From Aeromonas diversa CDC 2478-85 (GTDB lineage: Bacteria > Pseudomonadota > Gammaproteobacteria > Enterobacterales > Aeromonadaceae), in NCBI RefSeq assembly GCF_000819805.1, contig NZ_CDCE01000004.1:38947-102946 (forward strand): a stretch of DNA of 64,000 bases, read 5' to 3'. The notes beneath the pieces were generated by a model. That model did no database searches. It was not told the DNA's origin and saw only the letters and a program-made list of their open reading frames with translations. Position numbers and translations under genes: made by a program. Of this stretch, positions 8,857 to 18,192 are shown piece by piece (positions within the stretch are counted from its first letter, which is position 1; each line of letters opens with the position of its first letter).

Positions 8857-9576
8857 ATGAAGGTTGTCGATTTTCTGAAGCGCAAGAAGGAGATCCTGGC
8901 GCAACATCCATTCGAGCTCAAGGATTGGCTCTCTCCCGCCATACGCGATTATTGGCACGAGTTTCAGCAAAAAGCCCAGCACCATCCCCTGTTTGGCCGG
9001 GTGATCGAGTGGGGCGATGCCGCCCAACCGCAGGCACAGACGGCCCAGCACGTTGCCGAGGCCCAGGTGGTCAACGGATCGCCCGAAGTGAGCACGATTG
9101 CCCTGGAAGGGGAGGCGGCCGCCGTCTATGAGCAGCTGCTCGGCCGGGTGGGTGAAGAGACCCACGTGGGTGAGTGGTTACTGGTGGATCAGGCCATGAT
9201 CGACGGCTTTGCCCGGGTCACGGGAGATCATCAGTGGATCCACACCAATCCGGAGCGTGCCGCCGCCGAGTCTCCCTTCAAGACCACCATAGCCCACGGT
9301 TTCCTGACCTTGGCCTTGCTCCCGCAGCTGACCGGCTCGGTGGACGAGAGCAACCCCGAGTTTCCCACCGCCCGCATGGTGGTGAACTTTGGTCTCGACT
9401 CGGTGCGCTTCCCCTATCCCATCAAGGTGGATAGTCGCGTTCGAGCTCGCACCAAGCTGGCCAGAGTGACCCCGATCAAGGGCGGGATCGAGCTCCTCAA
9501 GGAGATCAAGGTAGAGATCGAAGGGGTGCGTCGCCCCGGTTGCGTCATCGAGTCGCTCACTCGTCTCTACTTCTGA
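8857..9576 (+). CDS. MaoC-family (R)-specific enoyl hydratase-like protein
   Basis: A 239-residue protein with a helical N-terminal extension (about residues 1-90) and a C-terminal hot-dog MaoC domain. The hydratase motif FARVTGDHQWIHTNPERA is followed by SPFKTTIAHGFLTLALLPQL, with Asp and His at the catalytic places. The family hydrates trans-2-enoyl-CoA to (R)-3-hydroxyacyl-CoA, feeding PHA or fatty-acid pathways; the substrate cannot be read here. The ATG at 8857 is preferred over the adjacent TTG at 8854 because AAGGAAAGG sits at normal distance. The N-terminal region is not part of the MaoC fold and I do not recognise it. Confidence 0.85.
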   Translation: MKVVDFLKRKKEILAQHPFELKDWLSPAIRDYWHEFQQKAQHHPLFGRVIEWGDAAQPQAQTAQHVAEAQVVNGSPEVSTIALEGEAAAVYEQLLGRVGEETHVGEWLLVDQAMIDGFARVTGDHQWIHTNPERAAAESPFKTTIAHGFLTLALLPQLTGSVDESNPEFPTARMVVNFGLDSVRFPYPIKVDSRVRARTKLARVTPIKGGIELLKEIKVEIEGVRRPGCVIESLTRLYF

Positions 9577-9591
9577 TGCCGCTGCATCATA

Positions 9592-9615
9592 TGGACAGGG
9601 CCTGCGGGCCCTGTC
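9592..9615. terminator. Hairpin between convergent genes
   Basis: gacagggcc / gggccctgtc inverted repeat between the MaoC gene and the solute-binding-protein gene. There is little T-run on either side, so termination strength is uncertain. Confidence 0.45.
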
Positions 9616-9619
9616 GTCG

Positions 9620-10339
9620 TTAGTGGCCGCTCAACAGAGTCTGATAGCGGCCGCTGGTGCGAAGGTGGCGCAGCCCCGCATCGAAGCGGTCGCGCACCTT
9701 GGGATCGCCGAAGGCGAAGTGATAGACGGTGGGGGCAAAGAGCGGATTCTCGATGGCTCTGCCTCTGTCATAGAGGGCCGGCGACTTCCTGGCGAAGTGA
9801 GCCCGGTAGTACTCGAAGATGCGCCTCTCCAGCACTATGGCCTGGGCCCGCCCCTCGAACAGCTGGCGCACCTGCTGTGCCTGGCGTGACTGCTCCTGAT
9901 AGGAGTGGCCCAAGGCGGCCGCATGGTCGAAATCGGCCCCCAGGATCTCGCGAGCCTTGGGGAAGGCGACCAGATGCAGGCCCGCCAGCTCGTCGAGCCG
10001 CTTGATCCTGCGGGGGGCCAGGGTGAAGACGCGGTTATAGAAGGTGATGACGGGGGCCGACAAGTATCCCCGCTTCAGCATGCCCGGTTTGACATTGATG
10101 ATGGCGTCGAGCTTGCCTTGCTCCATCAGCTCGAAAGTCTGGCGCAGGGGCAGGTAGTGAAACGAGAGGCGGTAGGGGGTCTCGGCCAGCGCCTCCCGCA
10201 GCAGGTTGAGCTCGATGCCGCCGCTATCTTCACGGATCACGTAGGGAGGGATGGCGAAGCTGACCCCAACCTTCAGTGTTTCGGCTGACACGCAGTGGGC
10301 CAGCAAGGCGATAACGACGCCGACGATGCCTCTTATCAT
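9620..10339 (-). CDS. Periplasmic solute-binding protein, family 3 type
   Basis: A 239-residue protein with a cleavable signal peptide (about residues 1-19, ...AHCVSAET) and an SBP_bac_3 fold: VGVSFAIPPYVIRE at the start, GGIELNLLREAL, then KLDAIINVKPGM. It resembles the stand-alone Vibrio/Aeromonas/Shewanella amino-acid-binding-like proteins found without transporter genes. No ABC permease or ATPase is nearby, so it may be an orphan binding protein or sensor. The ligand cannot be assigned. It ends beside a hairpin and starts 36 bp after mobB-moeA on the same strand, so it may belong to that transcription unit. Confidence 0.75.
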   Translation of the reverse strand: MIRGIVGVVIALLAHCVSAETLKVGVSFAIPPYVIREDSGGIELNLLREALAETPYRLSFHYLPLRQTFELMEQGKLDAIINVKPGMLKRGYLSAPVITFYNRVFTLAPRRIKRLDELAGLHLVAFPKAREILGADFDHAAALGHSYQEQSRQAQQVRQLFEGRAQAIVLERRIFEYYRAHFARKSPALYDRGRAIENPLFAPTVYHFAFGDPKVRDRFDAGLRHLRTSGRYQTLLSGH

Positions 10340-10375
10340 CTCTCCTCCGGGCCCCCGACGAAGGGACCTTGTCGC

Positions 10376-12127
10376 TTAACCGAGCAGCCCCTGCAGGGGG
10401 TGGATCCAGACCGCCTCGCCCGGGTAAATCGCGCCCTGGGAGGGCAGGATCTCGATGAGGCAGTTGGCGCGCGCGAGGGAGCTCAAGATCCCCGAGCCTT
10501 GAGGCCCTGTGGTGCGCACCACCAGCTGACCGTTGGCATCCTGCTCGGCGATGCCACGCAAGAACTCGCTGCGCCCCGGGCGGCTCTGTATCGGCTCCAG
10601 GGCGCGAGCCTTGAGGCGCCACGGTTGCCAGCTGCGGCCTTGCAGGGCATGCAGGGCCGGCAGCACGAATTGCAGGAAGCAGACCACTGCCGCCACCGGA
10701 TTGCCCGGCAGGCCGAAGAAGGGCGTCCCTGCCAGCTTGCCAAAGGCGAGGGGGCGCCCCGGGCGCATCTGGATATGCCAGAAGTCCACGGTTCCCAGCG
10801 CCGCCAGGGCGTTGCGGATAAAGTCCGCATTGCCCACCGATACTCCACCCGAGCTCAGCACCAGATCGCATTCGGCCGCGGCCAGACTCAAGGCGCTCTC
10901 TATCGCGGCCTGCTGGTCGGGCAAGATCCCCAGATCCACCACCTCGCCACCGGCGCGCTCGATGAGGGCGCGCAAGGTGACGCGGTTGCTGTCGTAGATG
11001 GCGCCCGGGCGCAGAGGCTCTCCGGGGGCCTGCACCTCGTCCCCCGTGCTAAAGAGCGCCACCTTGAGGGGCGTCAGTACCGTCAACTCCCGGTACCCCA
11101 AAGAGGCGGCCAGCCCCAGCTCTGGGGCCCTGAGGCGGGTGGTGTGAGGAATGGCGACGGTGCCGGCGGCGAGATCTTCCCCCGCCTGACGCACGTTCTG
11201 GCCCCGCGTGATGGGCGCGCCGAAGCGCACCACGCCTGCCTCCTCAACGGCCTGCTCGCGCATCACCACGGTATCGACCCCGGCCGGCAGGAGCGCCCCC
11301 GTCATGATCCGTACCGCCTCGCCCGGTGCCACCCGGCGTGGGCTCGGGTGACCGGCCAGCACCTCACCCACCAGCTGCCACTGGCCGCAGGCGAGATCCG
11401 CGCCGCACAGGCCGTAACCATCCATGGCCGAGTTGGCGTGGGGCGGTACGTTTACCGGGCTTGTCAGGTCCCCTGCCAGCACCCGGCCCAGACAGTGGGC
11501 CAGGGGCAGCGTCTGGTGGTGGGGATGAGGGATGAGGGCCTTAAGAATGCGCCCGCGAGCCTGCTCGACCGACAGGGGGGCGGCGCTCTGGGGGGCGCCG
11601 TCATCCGGGGACGAGGCGGCCAGGCGGGCCTCGATAAAGTCGGCGATGCCGATCTCATTGAACGGCAGTTGCGGCACAGTGAGGTCGAGGGGGACGTCCG
11701 AGGCGACGGCCAGAAGCTCCTCGGGGCGAACCTCGGGCAGTGGCTTGCCCAGAGCGGCGCGATGCAGGGCTATCTTGGGGATGGGATCGTGCTTGAACCC
11801 CTCGACCAGGATGAGATCGAGGGCGCGCCGATCCAGCTTGGCCAGGGAGGGCTCACCCTGCGGGGTCTCGGTCAGGTGGGCGTGGCGCCGGGCCGAGGCG
11901 ATCAGCACCTGGTTGGCCCCGGCCTGACGCAGGCGCCAGCTATCCTTGCCCGGTTGATCCAGATCGAAGTCGTGATGGGCGTGTTTGAGCACGGCCAGAC
12001 GCAGCCCCCTCTTGGTGAGCTCGGGGATCAGCTTTTCGAGCAGCGTGGTCTTGCCGGTGCCGCTCCAGGCGGCGAAGCCGATGATGGGGAGATCCGGGTC
12101 AGTCGGTTTCATGGCGGGCGAGCTCAT
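10376..12127 (-). CDS. mobB-moeA: MobB-MoeA fusion, molybdenum cofactor synthesis
   Basis: A bifunctional 583-residue protein. Residues about 14-180 are MobB, a GTP-binding adaptor with the P-loop GFAAWSGTGKTT (17-28) and LKHAHHDFDLDQPGKDS. Residues about 188-583 are MoeA, the molybdopterin molybdotransferase that inserts molybdate into adenylylated molybdopterin, with PPHANSAMDGYG, RIMTGALLPAG, FSTGDEV, SSGGVSVG and GLPGNPVA. The fusion places the molybdate-insertion enzyme and the dinucleotide-synthesis adaptor on one chain, next to mobA, with which it overlaps by 29 bp (10376-12127 against 12099-12689). Translational coupling is likely. Confidence 0.93.
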   Translation of the reverse strand: MSSPAMKPTDPDLPIIGFAAWSGTGKTTLLEKLIPELTKRGLRLAVLKHAHHDFDLDQPGKDSWRLRQAGANQVLIASARRHAHLTETPQGEPSLAKLDRRALDLILVEGFKHDPIPKIALHRAALGKPLPEVRPEELLAVASDVPLDLTVPQLPFNEIGIADFIEARLAASSPDDGAPQSAAPLSVEQARGRILKALIPHPHHQTLPLAHCLGRVLAGDLTSPVNVPPHANSAMDGYGLCGADLACGQWQLVGEVLAGHPSPRRVAPGEAVRIMTGALLPAGVDTVVMREQAVEEAGVVRFGAPITRGQNVRQAGEDLAAGTVAIPHTTRLRAPELGLAASLGYRELTVLTPLKVALFSTGDEVQAPGEPLRPGAIYDSNRVTLRALIERAGGEVVDLGILPDQQAAIESALSLAAAECDLVLSSGGVSVGNADFIRNALAALGTVDFWHIQMRPGRPLAFGKLAGTPFFGLPGNPVAAVVCFLQFVLPALHALQGRSWQPWRLKARALEPIQSRPGRSEFLRGIAEQDANGQLVVRTTGPQGSGILSSLARANCLIEILPSQGAIYPGEAVWIHPLQGLLG

Positions 12128-12689
12128 CTGGGCTGTTCAAGTTGTCAAAGGCGTGCGGGCAGTCGGAGAAATCGGCCAACACCATGGCGTGACGGGCGTA
12201 CCAGCGATCGACGCGGCGCTCCCCGGCGGCCAGGGTGTCGGCGAGCGACGCCCTGAGGCTGCGCTTGATCAGGGCCACCGCCGGCTGCAGCCACTCGCCG
12301 TCGTGGGCCACCACCACCTCGCACTCAGGGGTACGGGCGGCGCAGAGGCGCTGCGCCAGATCCAGCGGGAGGAAGGGGGTGTCACAGGGGACGAACAGCA
12401 CCCAGTCGCTCTCGGCGGCGTCCAGTCCTGCCAGTATGCCGGCCAGGGGACCCGGGTAGTCGGCCAGGGTATCGCGAACGATAGGGGCGAGCGCCTGGTA
12501 ACGGGCCAGATTGCGGTTGGCATTGATGAGCAGGCGGTCGACCTGGGGGGCGAGGCGCTCTTGCACGTGGCAGATGAGGGGCTTGCCCCTAAGGGGGATC
12601 CATCCCTTGTCGCTGCCCCCCATACGGGTGGCACGGCCACCGGCGAGGATGACGGCGAAGAGGGAGTCAGGCGCGTTGGACATGGGCAT
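12099..12689 (-). CDS. mobA: Molybdenum cofactor guanylyltransferase
   Basis: Transfers GMP from GTP to Mo-molybdopterin, giving the MGD cofactor used by DMSO-reductase-family enzymes. At 196 residues it carries the nucleotidyltransferase signature LAGGRATRMGGSDK (15-28), then PCDTPFLP and the FDNLNSPDEL C-terminus typical of MobA. Two ATGs are close together (12689 and 12683). AAGAG fits the second at normal spacing, so the true start may be 12683. It is the first gene of the mobA / mobB-moeA unit and overlaps the next gene by 29 bp. Confidence 0.93.
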   Translation of the reverse strand: MPMSNAPDSLFAVILAGGRATRMGGSDKGWIPLRGKPLICHVQERLAPQVDRLLINANRNLARYQALAPIVRDTLADYPGPLAGILAGLDAAESDWVLFVPCDTPFLPLDLAQRLCAARTPECEVVVAHDGEWLQPAVALIKRSLRASLADTLAAGERRVDRWYARHAMVLADFSDCPHAFDNLNSPDELARHETD

Positions 12690-12844
12690 CTCTTGTTGGC
12701 ATGCGATAGGGGGGCAGGTGATGCGGGGCGCGATATAGCAACCCGCTCTCCCGTGGGCATGTTACCTAGCCCCGGTCGCCCAGATCTTGCGTCAGAACGG
12801 TCCTCAGGGCAATGGTGTGGCTGCCCGCAAGGGGCCCATAACGA

Positions 12845-12869
12845 AACGGCGGCCCGTGGGCCGCCGTTT
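12845..12869 (-). terminator. Terminator after the AcrB-like gene
   Basis: Perfect stem aacggcggccc / gggccgccgtt, 16-40 bp downstream of the permease stop codon. The U-tract on the minus strand is short (tttcgtt). Confidence 0.65.
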
Positions 12870-12885
12870 TCTCTCTTATTGGCAG

Positions 12886-15800
12886 TTATGCCTGCTTCTG
12901 GCGCTTCTCCGAGCTTTTCATGATGAGGCGGAAGAAGAGCGGGATGAAGAAGATGGCGATGAAGGTCGCCGCCAGCATGCCGCCGATCACCGGCCAGCCG
13001 AGGGCGTGGCGGCTCGCGGCGCCGGCGCCGCTGGAGGTGACCAGGGGCACACAGCCGAGGATAAACGCCAGCGAGGTCATCACGATGGGACGGAAGCGCA
13101 GGCGCGCCGCCTCCAGGGCCGACTCGATGAGGCTCATCCCTTCTTCATGCTTCATGACCGCGAACTCCACGATCAGGATGGCGTTCTTGGCCGCCAATCC
13201 CACCAGCGTCACCAGACCTATCTGGAAGTAGACGTTGTTGGTGAGCCCCACGGCCCAGGTGGCGAGCAGGGCGCCGAACAGGGCGAACGGCACGGCGGTG
13301 ATCACCGCAAACGGCAGGCTCCAGCGCTCATACTGGGCGGCCAGGATGAGGAAGATCATCACGATGCCGAAGCCAAATGCCATGGCGGCGCTGCCGGCGG
13401 CCGCTTTCTCCTGGTAGGCGGCGCCAGTCCACTCCAGCTTGGCGTCGTTGCCGAGCGTCTGGGCGGCGACCTCTTCCAGAGCCTTGATGGCCTGGCCCGA
13501 GCTCACCCCCGGCGCCGGCTGGGCCATGATCTTGGCGGCCGGGAAGATGTTGAAACGCTCGACCAGTTCGGGGCCGGTGGCATCGCGCACCGTCACCAGG
13601 CTGGTGAGGGGGATCATCTCGCCGCTGTTGGAGCGGACATAGACGTTGCGGATGTCATCCTTCTTGGCGCGGTAGTCCGCCTCGGACTGCAACTGCACCC
13701 GGTAGGTACGACCGAACTGGTTGAAGTCGTTGACATAGACCTGGCCGAAGGTGGCCTGCATGGTGTCGAACACGGCGTTGATGGGCAGCCCCAGCGCCTT
13801 GGCCTTCTCGCGATCGAGATCCAGGAAGACCTGGGGCACGTTGGCACGGAAGGTGGTGGTCACGCTGGCAAACTCAGGGCGCTCCTTGGCCGCGTCGAGC
13901 AGACGCTGCACCTCACCCGCGAAGGCGTGCACGTCGCCGGTGCCGCGGTTCTGCAGATAGCCTTCGAGGCCCCCGGTGGTGGACATGCCCTGGATGGGGG
14001 GCGGGTTGAAGGTGGCGGTGAAGCCATCGGCCAGCCCCATCAGGCTCATCCCCTGGAAGGTCTTGGCCAGGGAGAAGGAGTCCTGTCCTGCCCCGTTACG
14101 CTCGCTCCAGTCTTTGAGCGTCACGAAGGTGAGGCCGCGGTTGCTGATGATGGAGCCCGACAGGATGTCAAAGCCCGAGAAGGTGATCACATCCTTCACA
14201 TTGGGGTTGGCCATGGCCATCTTGTCAAAATCATTGGCGACCGCCTGGGTACGGGTCAGGGCGGCGGCATCGGGCAGCATCACCGAGCCGATGAGGTAGC
14301 CCTGATCCTCGTCCGGCACCAGGGCGCCCGGCACCTTGTGAAACAGCACATAGCTGCTGCCGAGGATGATGGCGATGATGCCGAAGGCCACGCCGACGCG
14401 GCGGTTGAGGAAGGCCACCCCGCGCACATAGCGGCGAGTCAGCTGATCAAAGGCGTTGTTGAACCAGACGAAGAAGCGGGCCGGCTGGTGGTGACCCTCT
14501 TTGAGCAAGATGGCGCACAGGGCCGGCGACAGGGTCAGTGCCACCAGGCCGGAGATGGCCACCGACACGGCGATGGTGATGGCGAACTGCTTGTACATCA
14601 CCCCGGTCATGCCGCCCATGAAGGCGACCGGCAGGAACACGGCGCAGAGCACCAGCACGATGGCGACCACGGGGCCGGAGACCTCCTGCATGGCGAGGAC
14701 GGCGGCCTCCTTGGCGGAGCACTTCTTCTCGCTCATGATCCGCTCGACGTTCTCCAGCACCACGATGGCGTCATCCACCACGATACCGATGGCGAGCACC
14801 ATGCCGAACAGGGTCAGCAGGTTGATGGAGAAGCCCAGCATCAGCATGCCGGCGAAGGTACCGATGAGCGACACCGGCACCGCGATACAGGGGATCAGGG
14901 TGGCACGGAAGTTCTGCAGGAACAGGTAGACCACCACGAACACCAACACGATCGCCTCGAGCAGGGTGTGAACCACCTCCTCGATGGAGATCTTCACGAA
15001 GTCGGTGGTGTCATAGGGAATCTGATACTCCACGTCCTGCGGGAAGCGTTGCTGCAGGCGCTCCAAGGTGGCGCGCACCTGCTCGGCCACGGCGACCGCG
15101 TTGGCACCCGGTTGCAGGTAGGTGGCGATACCGATGGCCGGCTTGCCGTTGGCGCGGGCCAGCACGTCGTAGTCTTTGCCGCCGAGCTCGACCCGGGCGA
15201 CGTCGCGGACACGGATCTTGGAGCCGTCCGGCATGGCGCGGATGATGATGTTCTCGAACTCCTTCACGTCATCGAGGCGCCCCTTGGTCTGCACCGTGTA
15301 GGTGAAGTCGGTGGGGGTGCTGGTGGGCTGGGAGCCGATCTTGCCCGCTGCGAACTGGGTGTTCTGCTCGCGGATGGCGCCGATCACATCGCTCGGGGTG
15401 AGTTGCAGCTGCGCCAGCCGGTCCGGGCGCAGCCAGATCCGCATGGCGTAGTCGGTGCCGCCGAACAGGGCGGTGTCACCCACGCCAGGGATACGTTTCA
15501 GCTCGTCGATGATGTTGAGCAGGGCGTAGTTCGACAGATAGGTGGTATCAAACGAGCCGTTCGGCGATTGCAGTGTCACCACCTGCAGGATGGAGGTGGA
15601 CTTCTTGCGCACCGTCACCCCCTGCTTCTTCACCTCTTCCGGCAGCTGGGCCATGGCGGCCGAGACCCGGTTGTTGACGTCTATGGTCGCCTGATCGGGA
15701 TCGACCCCGATGTCGAAGTAGACGTTGAGGTTCATCTGGCCGTTGGAGGCGGAGCCGGATTGCATGTAGATCATGTTCTCGACCCCGTTGACCTGCTGTT

Positions 15801-15999
15801 CAATGGGAGCGGCCACGGTCTGGGAGATCACCTCCGGGGTGGCACCCGGGTAGAAGGCGGTCACCGAGACCACGGCGGGGGTGATCTGGGGATACTGCTC
15901 CACCGGGAGCGAGCGCATCGCCGCCAACCCGCCCAGCACTATGATGATCGAAATCACGCTGGCGAAGATGGGGCGCTCTATGAAGAACTTGGAAAACAT
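12886..15999 (-). CDS. RND multidrug efflux permease, AcrB type
   Basis: A 1037-residue inner-membrane proton/drug antiporter of the HAE-1 family, which takes drugs from the periplasm and works as a trimer with an adaptor and a TolC channel. Twelve membrane helices are expected. The proton-relay pair in helix 4 is D409-D410 (GIVVDDAIVVLENVERIM, AcrB D407/D408) and the helix-10 lysine is in LAAKNAILIVEFA. Pore-domain features such as the FNPPPIQGMSTTGG loop are as in AcrB. It lies 9 bp after the adaptor gene on the same strand. No outer-membrane factor gene is next to it, so it probably uses a TolC encoded elsewhere. AheB of A. hydrophila is a possible orthologue. Confidence 0.93.
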   Translation of the reverse strand: MFSKFFIERPIFASVISIIIVLGGLAAMRSLPVEQYPQITPAVVSVTAFYPGATPEVISQTVAAPIEQQVNGVENMIYMQSGSASNGQMNLNVYFDIGVDPDQATIDVNNRVSAAMAQLPEEVKKQGVTVRKKSTSILQVVTLQSPNGSFDTTYLSNYALLNIIDELKRIPGVGDTALFGGTDYAMRIWLRPDRLAQLQLTPSDVIGAIREQNTQFAAGKIGSQPTSTPTDFTYTVQTKGRLDDVKEFENIIIRAMPDGSKIRVRDVARVELGGKDYDVLARANGKPAIGIATYLQPGANAVAVAEQVRATLERLQQRFPQDVEYQIPYDTTDFVKISIEEVVHTLLEAIVLVFVVVYLFLQNFRATLIPCIAVPVSLIGTFAGMLMLGFSINLLTLFGMVLAIGIVVDDAIVVLENVERIMSEKKCSAKEAAVLAMQEVSGPVVAIVLVLCAVFLPVAFMGGMTGVMYKQFAITIAVSVAISGLVALTLSPALCAILLKEGHHQPARFFVWFNNAFDQLTRRYVRGVAFLNRRVGVAFGIIAIILGSSYVLFHKVPGALVPDEDQGYLIGSVMLPDAAALTRTQAVANDFDKMAMANPNVKDVITFSGFDILSGSIISNRGLTFVTLKDWSERNGAGQDSFSLAKTFQGMSLMGLADGFTATFNPPPIQGMSTTGGLEGYLQNRGTGDVHAFAGEVQRLLDAAKERPEFASVTTTFRANVPQVFLDLDREKAKALGLPINAVFDTMQATFGQVYVNDFNQFGRTYRVQLQSEADYRAKKDDIRNVYVRSNSGEMIPLTSLVTVRDATGPELVERFNIFPAAKIMAQPAPGVSSGQAIKALEEVAAQTLGNDAKLEWTGAAYQEKAAAGSAAMAFGFGIVMIFLILAAQYERWSLPFAVITAVPFALFGALLATWAVGLTNNVYFQIGLVTLVGLAAKNAILIVEFAVMKHEEGMSLIESALEAARLRFRPIVMTSLAFILGCVPLVTSSGAGAASRHALGWPVIGGMLAATFIAIFFIPLFFRLIMKSSEKRQKQA

Positions 16000-16008
16000 G
16001 GAGACTCC

Positions 16009-17220
16009 TTATTGAGCGGCGGCTTTACCGGCGGCGCCCTGGGTCATCTGGGCGTTGATCGCCTTCATCTGCTCGGCGCTGACCGGCTTGACCACGCTCC
16101 CGGGACGGGCCTTCATCAGCCCCTCGACGATGAAGCGGTCGCCGGCCTGCAGGCCGCTCTCGACGATGATGCCGCTGCTGACAGTCGGGCCCAGCTTGAC
16201 CGGACGCGGGCTGACCTTGTCGTCGCCGTCGACCACCATCACCAGACGATCGGCCTGGGACTGGACGATGGCACGCGGCGGCACCACGATGGCGTCTTTA
16301 CGGGTACCCAGATCGATGGTCATGCGCACGAACTGGCCGGGCAGCAGGGCGCCGTCCTGGTTGTCGAAGATGGCGCGGGCACGGATGGTGCCGGTGGCCG
16401 GGTCGACCCGGTTGTCGGAGAAGTTGAGCTTGCCCGCCTCGGGGTAGGTGCTGCCATCGGCCAGCTGGATATGGGTGCGCCAGTCGGTGGCACCCTTGGT
16501 TTCAATCTTGCCGCTCTTGACCGACTTTTCGAAGTTGAGACGGTCCTGCTCCGAGTAGGAGAAGTTGACGTAGAGGGGGTTGTACTGGGTGATGGTGGTG
16601 AGCAGGCTGCTGTTGCCGCCGGTGGCGATGAGGCTCCCCTCGGACTGGGAGCTCTTGCTCGCCATGCCGCCGATGGGGGCGGTCACCTTGGTGTAACCCA
16701 GGTTGATGGCCGCCTCTTTCACCTTGGCCTCGGCAGACTGGTAGCTGGCCACGCTCGCCTCGTAGTTGGCGATGGCATCGTCATAGTCTTTGCGGCTCAC
16801 CACCTGCTTCTTGAACAGGGGAATGATACGGTCCCGATCTGCCTTGGCTTTGTTGAGACGGGCTTGCTCCTGGGCCAGGGTTCCCTTGGCCTGCTCCAGG
16901 GCGACCTGGTAGGGCTCGGGGTCGATCTGGAACAGTTCCTGGCCGGCGCTGACCGGCTGACCCTCCACATAGGTGCGCTTGAGCAGGATGCCACTCACCC
17001 GGGCGCGCACCTCAATCTCGCGATAGCCGGCGGTCTCCCCCACCATCTCGGTGGTGAGCGGAACGTCCGTCGGGGTGGCGGTTTGCACGACCACGGGGAC
17101 GGCGGGGATGGCTTGCGCCTTCTGCTCTCCCTTGTCGCCGCAACCCGAGAGCAGGATGCCGAGAGAGAGCGCAACCAGGCTCTTGATGAAATAATGGTCC
17201 CTGTGCACAGAACTGTTCAT
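16009..17220 (-). CDS. RND efflux periplasmic adaptor lipoprotein, AcrA type
   Basis: Membrane-fusion protein of 403 residues that joins the AcrB-like permease to an outer-membrane channel. The lipoprotein signal ends in LLSGC. It then has a lipoyl half (VRARVSGILLKRTYVEGQPV), an alpha-helical hairpin (about residues 100-165), the second lipoyl half (YTKVTAPIGGMAS) and beta-barrel/membrane-proximal domains. AGAGGT 7 bases upstream of the ATG is the ribosome binding site. First gene of a two-gene unit. No local TetR regulator is present, unlike many acrAB loci. Confidence 0.93.
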   Translation of the reverse strand: MNSSVHRDHYFIKSLVALSLGILLSGCGDKGEQKAQAIPAVPVVVQTATPTDVPLTTEMVGETAGYREIEVRARVSGILLKRTYVEGQPVSAGQELFQIDPEPYQVALEQAKGTLAQEQARLNKAKADRDRIIPLFKKQVVSRKDYDDAIANYEASVASYQSAEAKVKEAAINLGYTKVTAPIGGMASKSSQSEGSLIATGGNSSLLTTITQYNPLYVNFSYSEQDRLNFEKSVKSGKIETKGATDWRTHIQLADGSTYPEAGKLNFSDNRVDPATGTIRARAIFDNQDGALLPGQFVRMTIDLGTRKDAIVVPPRAIVQSQADRLVMVVDGDDKVSPRPVKLGPTVSSGIIVESGLQAGDRFIVEGLMKARPGSVVKPVSAEQMKAINAQMTQGAAGKAAAQ

Positions 17221-17320
17221 GTGACTACCTCTAACTGAAAAAGTCCCCTCCGGGACGGCAATCCGATCGTTGTTTTAGCTGTACCGATGCAACCAAAAGG
17301 ACAAGCTGGATTCATTGTGA

Positions 17321-17337
17321 CTTAATCGGGGATTAAG
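17321..17337. promoter_or_regulatory. Inverted repeat in the divergent acrAB-like / NUDIX intergenic region
   Basis: CTTAATC-GGG-GATTAAG is a perfect 7-bp inverted repeat, 100 bp upstream of the adaptor start. Its size and place suit a dimeric repressor operator. It is not a pump-regulator site that I recognise. The rest of the 17221-17492 gap holds no gene. Confidence 0.4.
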
Positions 17338-17492
17338 CCCAGGCTAAGCATGGTATGGGTAGAAACTGAACCCAACCTGTTTCACCTTCAAACTGTTAAC
17401 GGCATAACGTTTTCCTGATGAATGTGGTATATGTGTCGGGTCCAAAAGCATCCTATCGGTTTGGGTGCCAATATAACGAGGAGTGAGTCGCA

Positions 17493-17888
17493 GTGATAGA
17501 CAAACTGGCCTGGGTATATGTACGCGAAGGGCGCTTGCTCTGTGTGCGCTCCCACAACAAGTCTCTTTTCTACCTGCCCGGCGGCAAGCGCGATCCCGGT
17601 GAGAGCGACCAGGAGGCCCTCTGTCGCGAGGTAGCCGAAGAGCTGAGCGTGGTCCTGGTTCCCGAGACGCTAAGCCCCGCCGGTCTGTTCGAGGCGCAGG
17701 CCGACGGCAAGCCGGTGGGCACCCTGGTGCGTCTTACCTGTTATCGGGCCGATTACAGTGGCACCCTGGCGCCGGCGAGCGAGATAGCCGAATTGGCCTG
17801 GCTCGGGTGGGACGATCTGCCCCGCTGCTCGGTGGCGGCGCGTCTGGTGATGGAGGCGCTCAGGGAGCAGGGGGCATTGGCCTCCTGA
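17493..17888 (+). CDS. NUDIX hydrolase
   Basis: A 131-residue pyrophosphohydrolase of the NUDIX fold. The box reads G-x5-E-x7-REVAEEL (GKRDPGESDQEALCREVAEELSV), with the metal-binding Glu residues present but Ser in place of the usual Gly after EEL. Substrates in this family are nucleoside diphosphates linked to X; the short form resembles house-cleaning nucleotide hydrolases. The start is GTG, supported by GAGGAG upstream and by the protein beginning directly with the first beta strand. It diverges from the RND operon. Confidence 0.85.
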   Translation: MIDKLAWVYVREGRLLCVRSHNKSLFYLPGGKRDPGESDQEALCREVAEELSVVLVPETLSPAGLFEAQADGKPVGTLVRLTCYRADYSGTLAPASEIAELAWLGWDDLPRCSVAARLVMEALREQGALAS

Positions 17889-17894
17889 CCATGA

Positions 17895-17930
17895 CGACAG
17901 AGGGGAGCCGGGCTCCCCTCTGTCGCATTT
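17895..17930 (+). terminator. Terminator after the NUDIX gene
   Basis: Long perfect stem cgacagaggggagcc / ggctcccctctgtcg followed by cattttcg. The rest of the 17889-18192 gap shows no gene or clear promoter. Confidence 0.75.
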
Positions 17931-18192
17931 TCGTCTCCACGCTAGCACCTCTTTTCACCGCCTGGGTGACCACCCCCTCGCCGCGCGACGCCCTGCTTCG
18001 GGCCCTGCCCCACCATTGCAGACCCTCTCACTCGGGTGTTTAACCCCGTCACCTGATGCGGATCTACCGCACTTTTATTAGCCATTTCATCAGTAGTGGA
18101 ATCTCGCGCAGGATCACGGCCCGCACAGAGCCCGCTGGATAAAATGACGGCAGGCTTGTCCTACACAGATACCTACAGCGGGAATAATAACG

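Noticed and set aside
12787..17238. A 1483-codon open frame on the + strand, rich in His/Gln/Gly
   Set aside because: It runs antisense to the AcrA/AcrB-type genes, whose motifs are intact. It is a by-product of GC-rich third positions.
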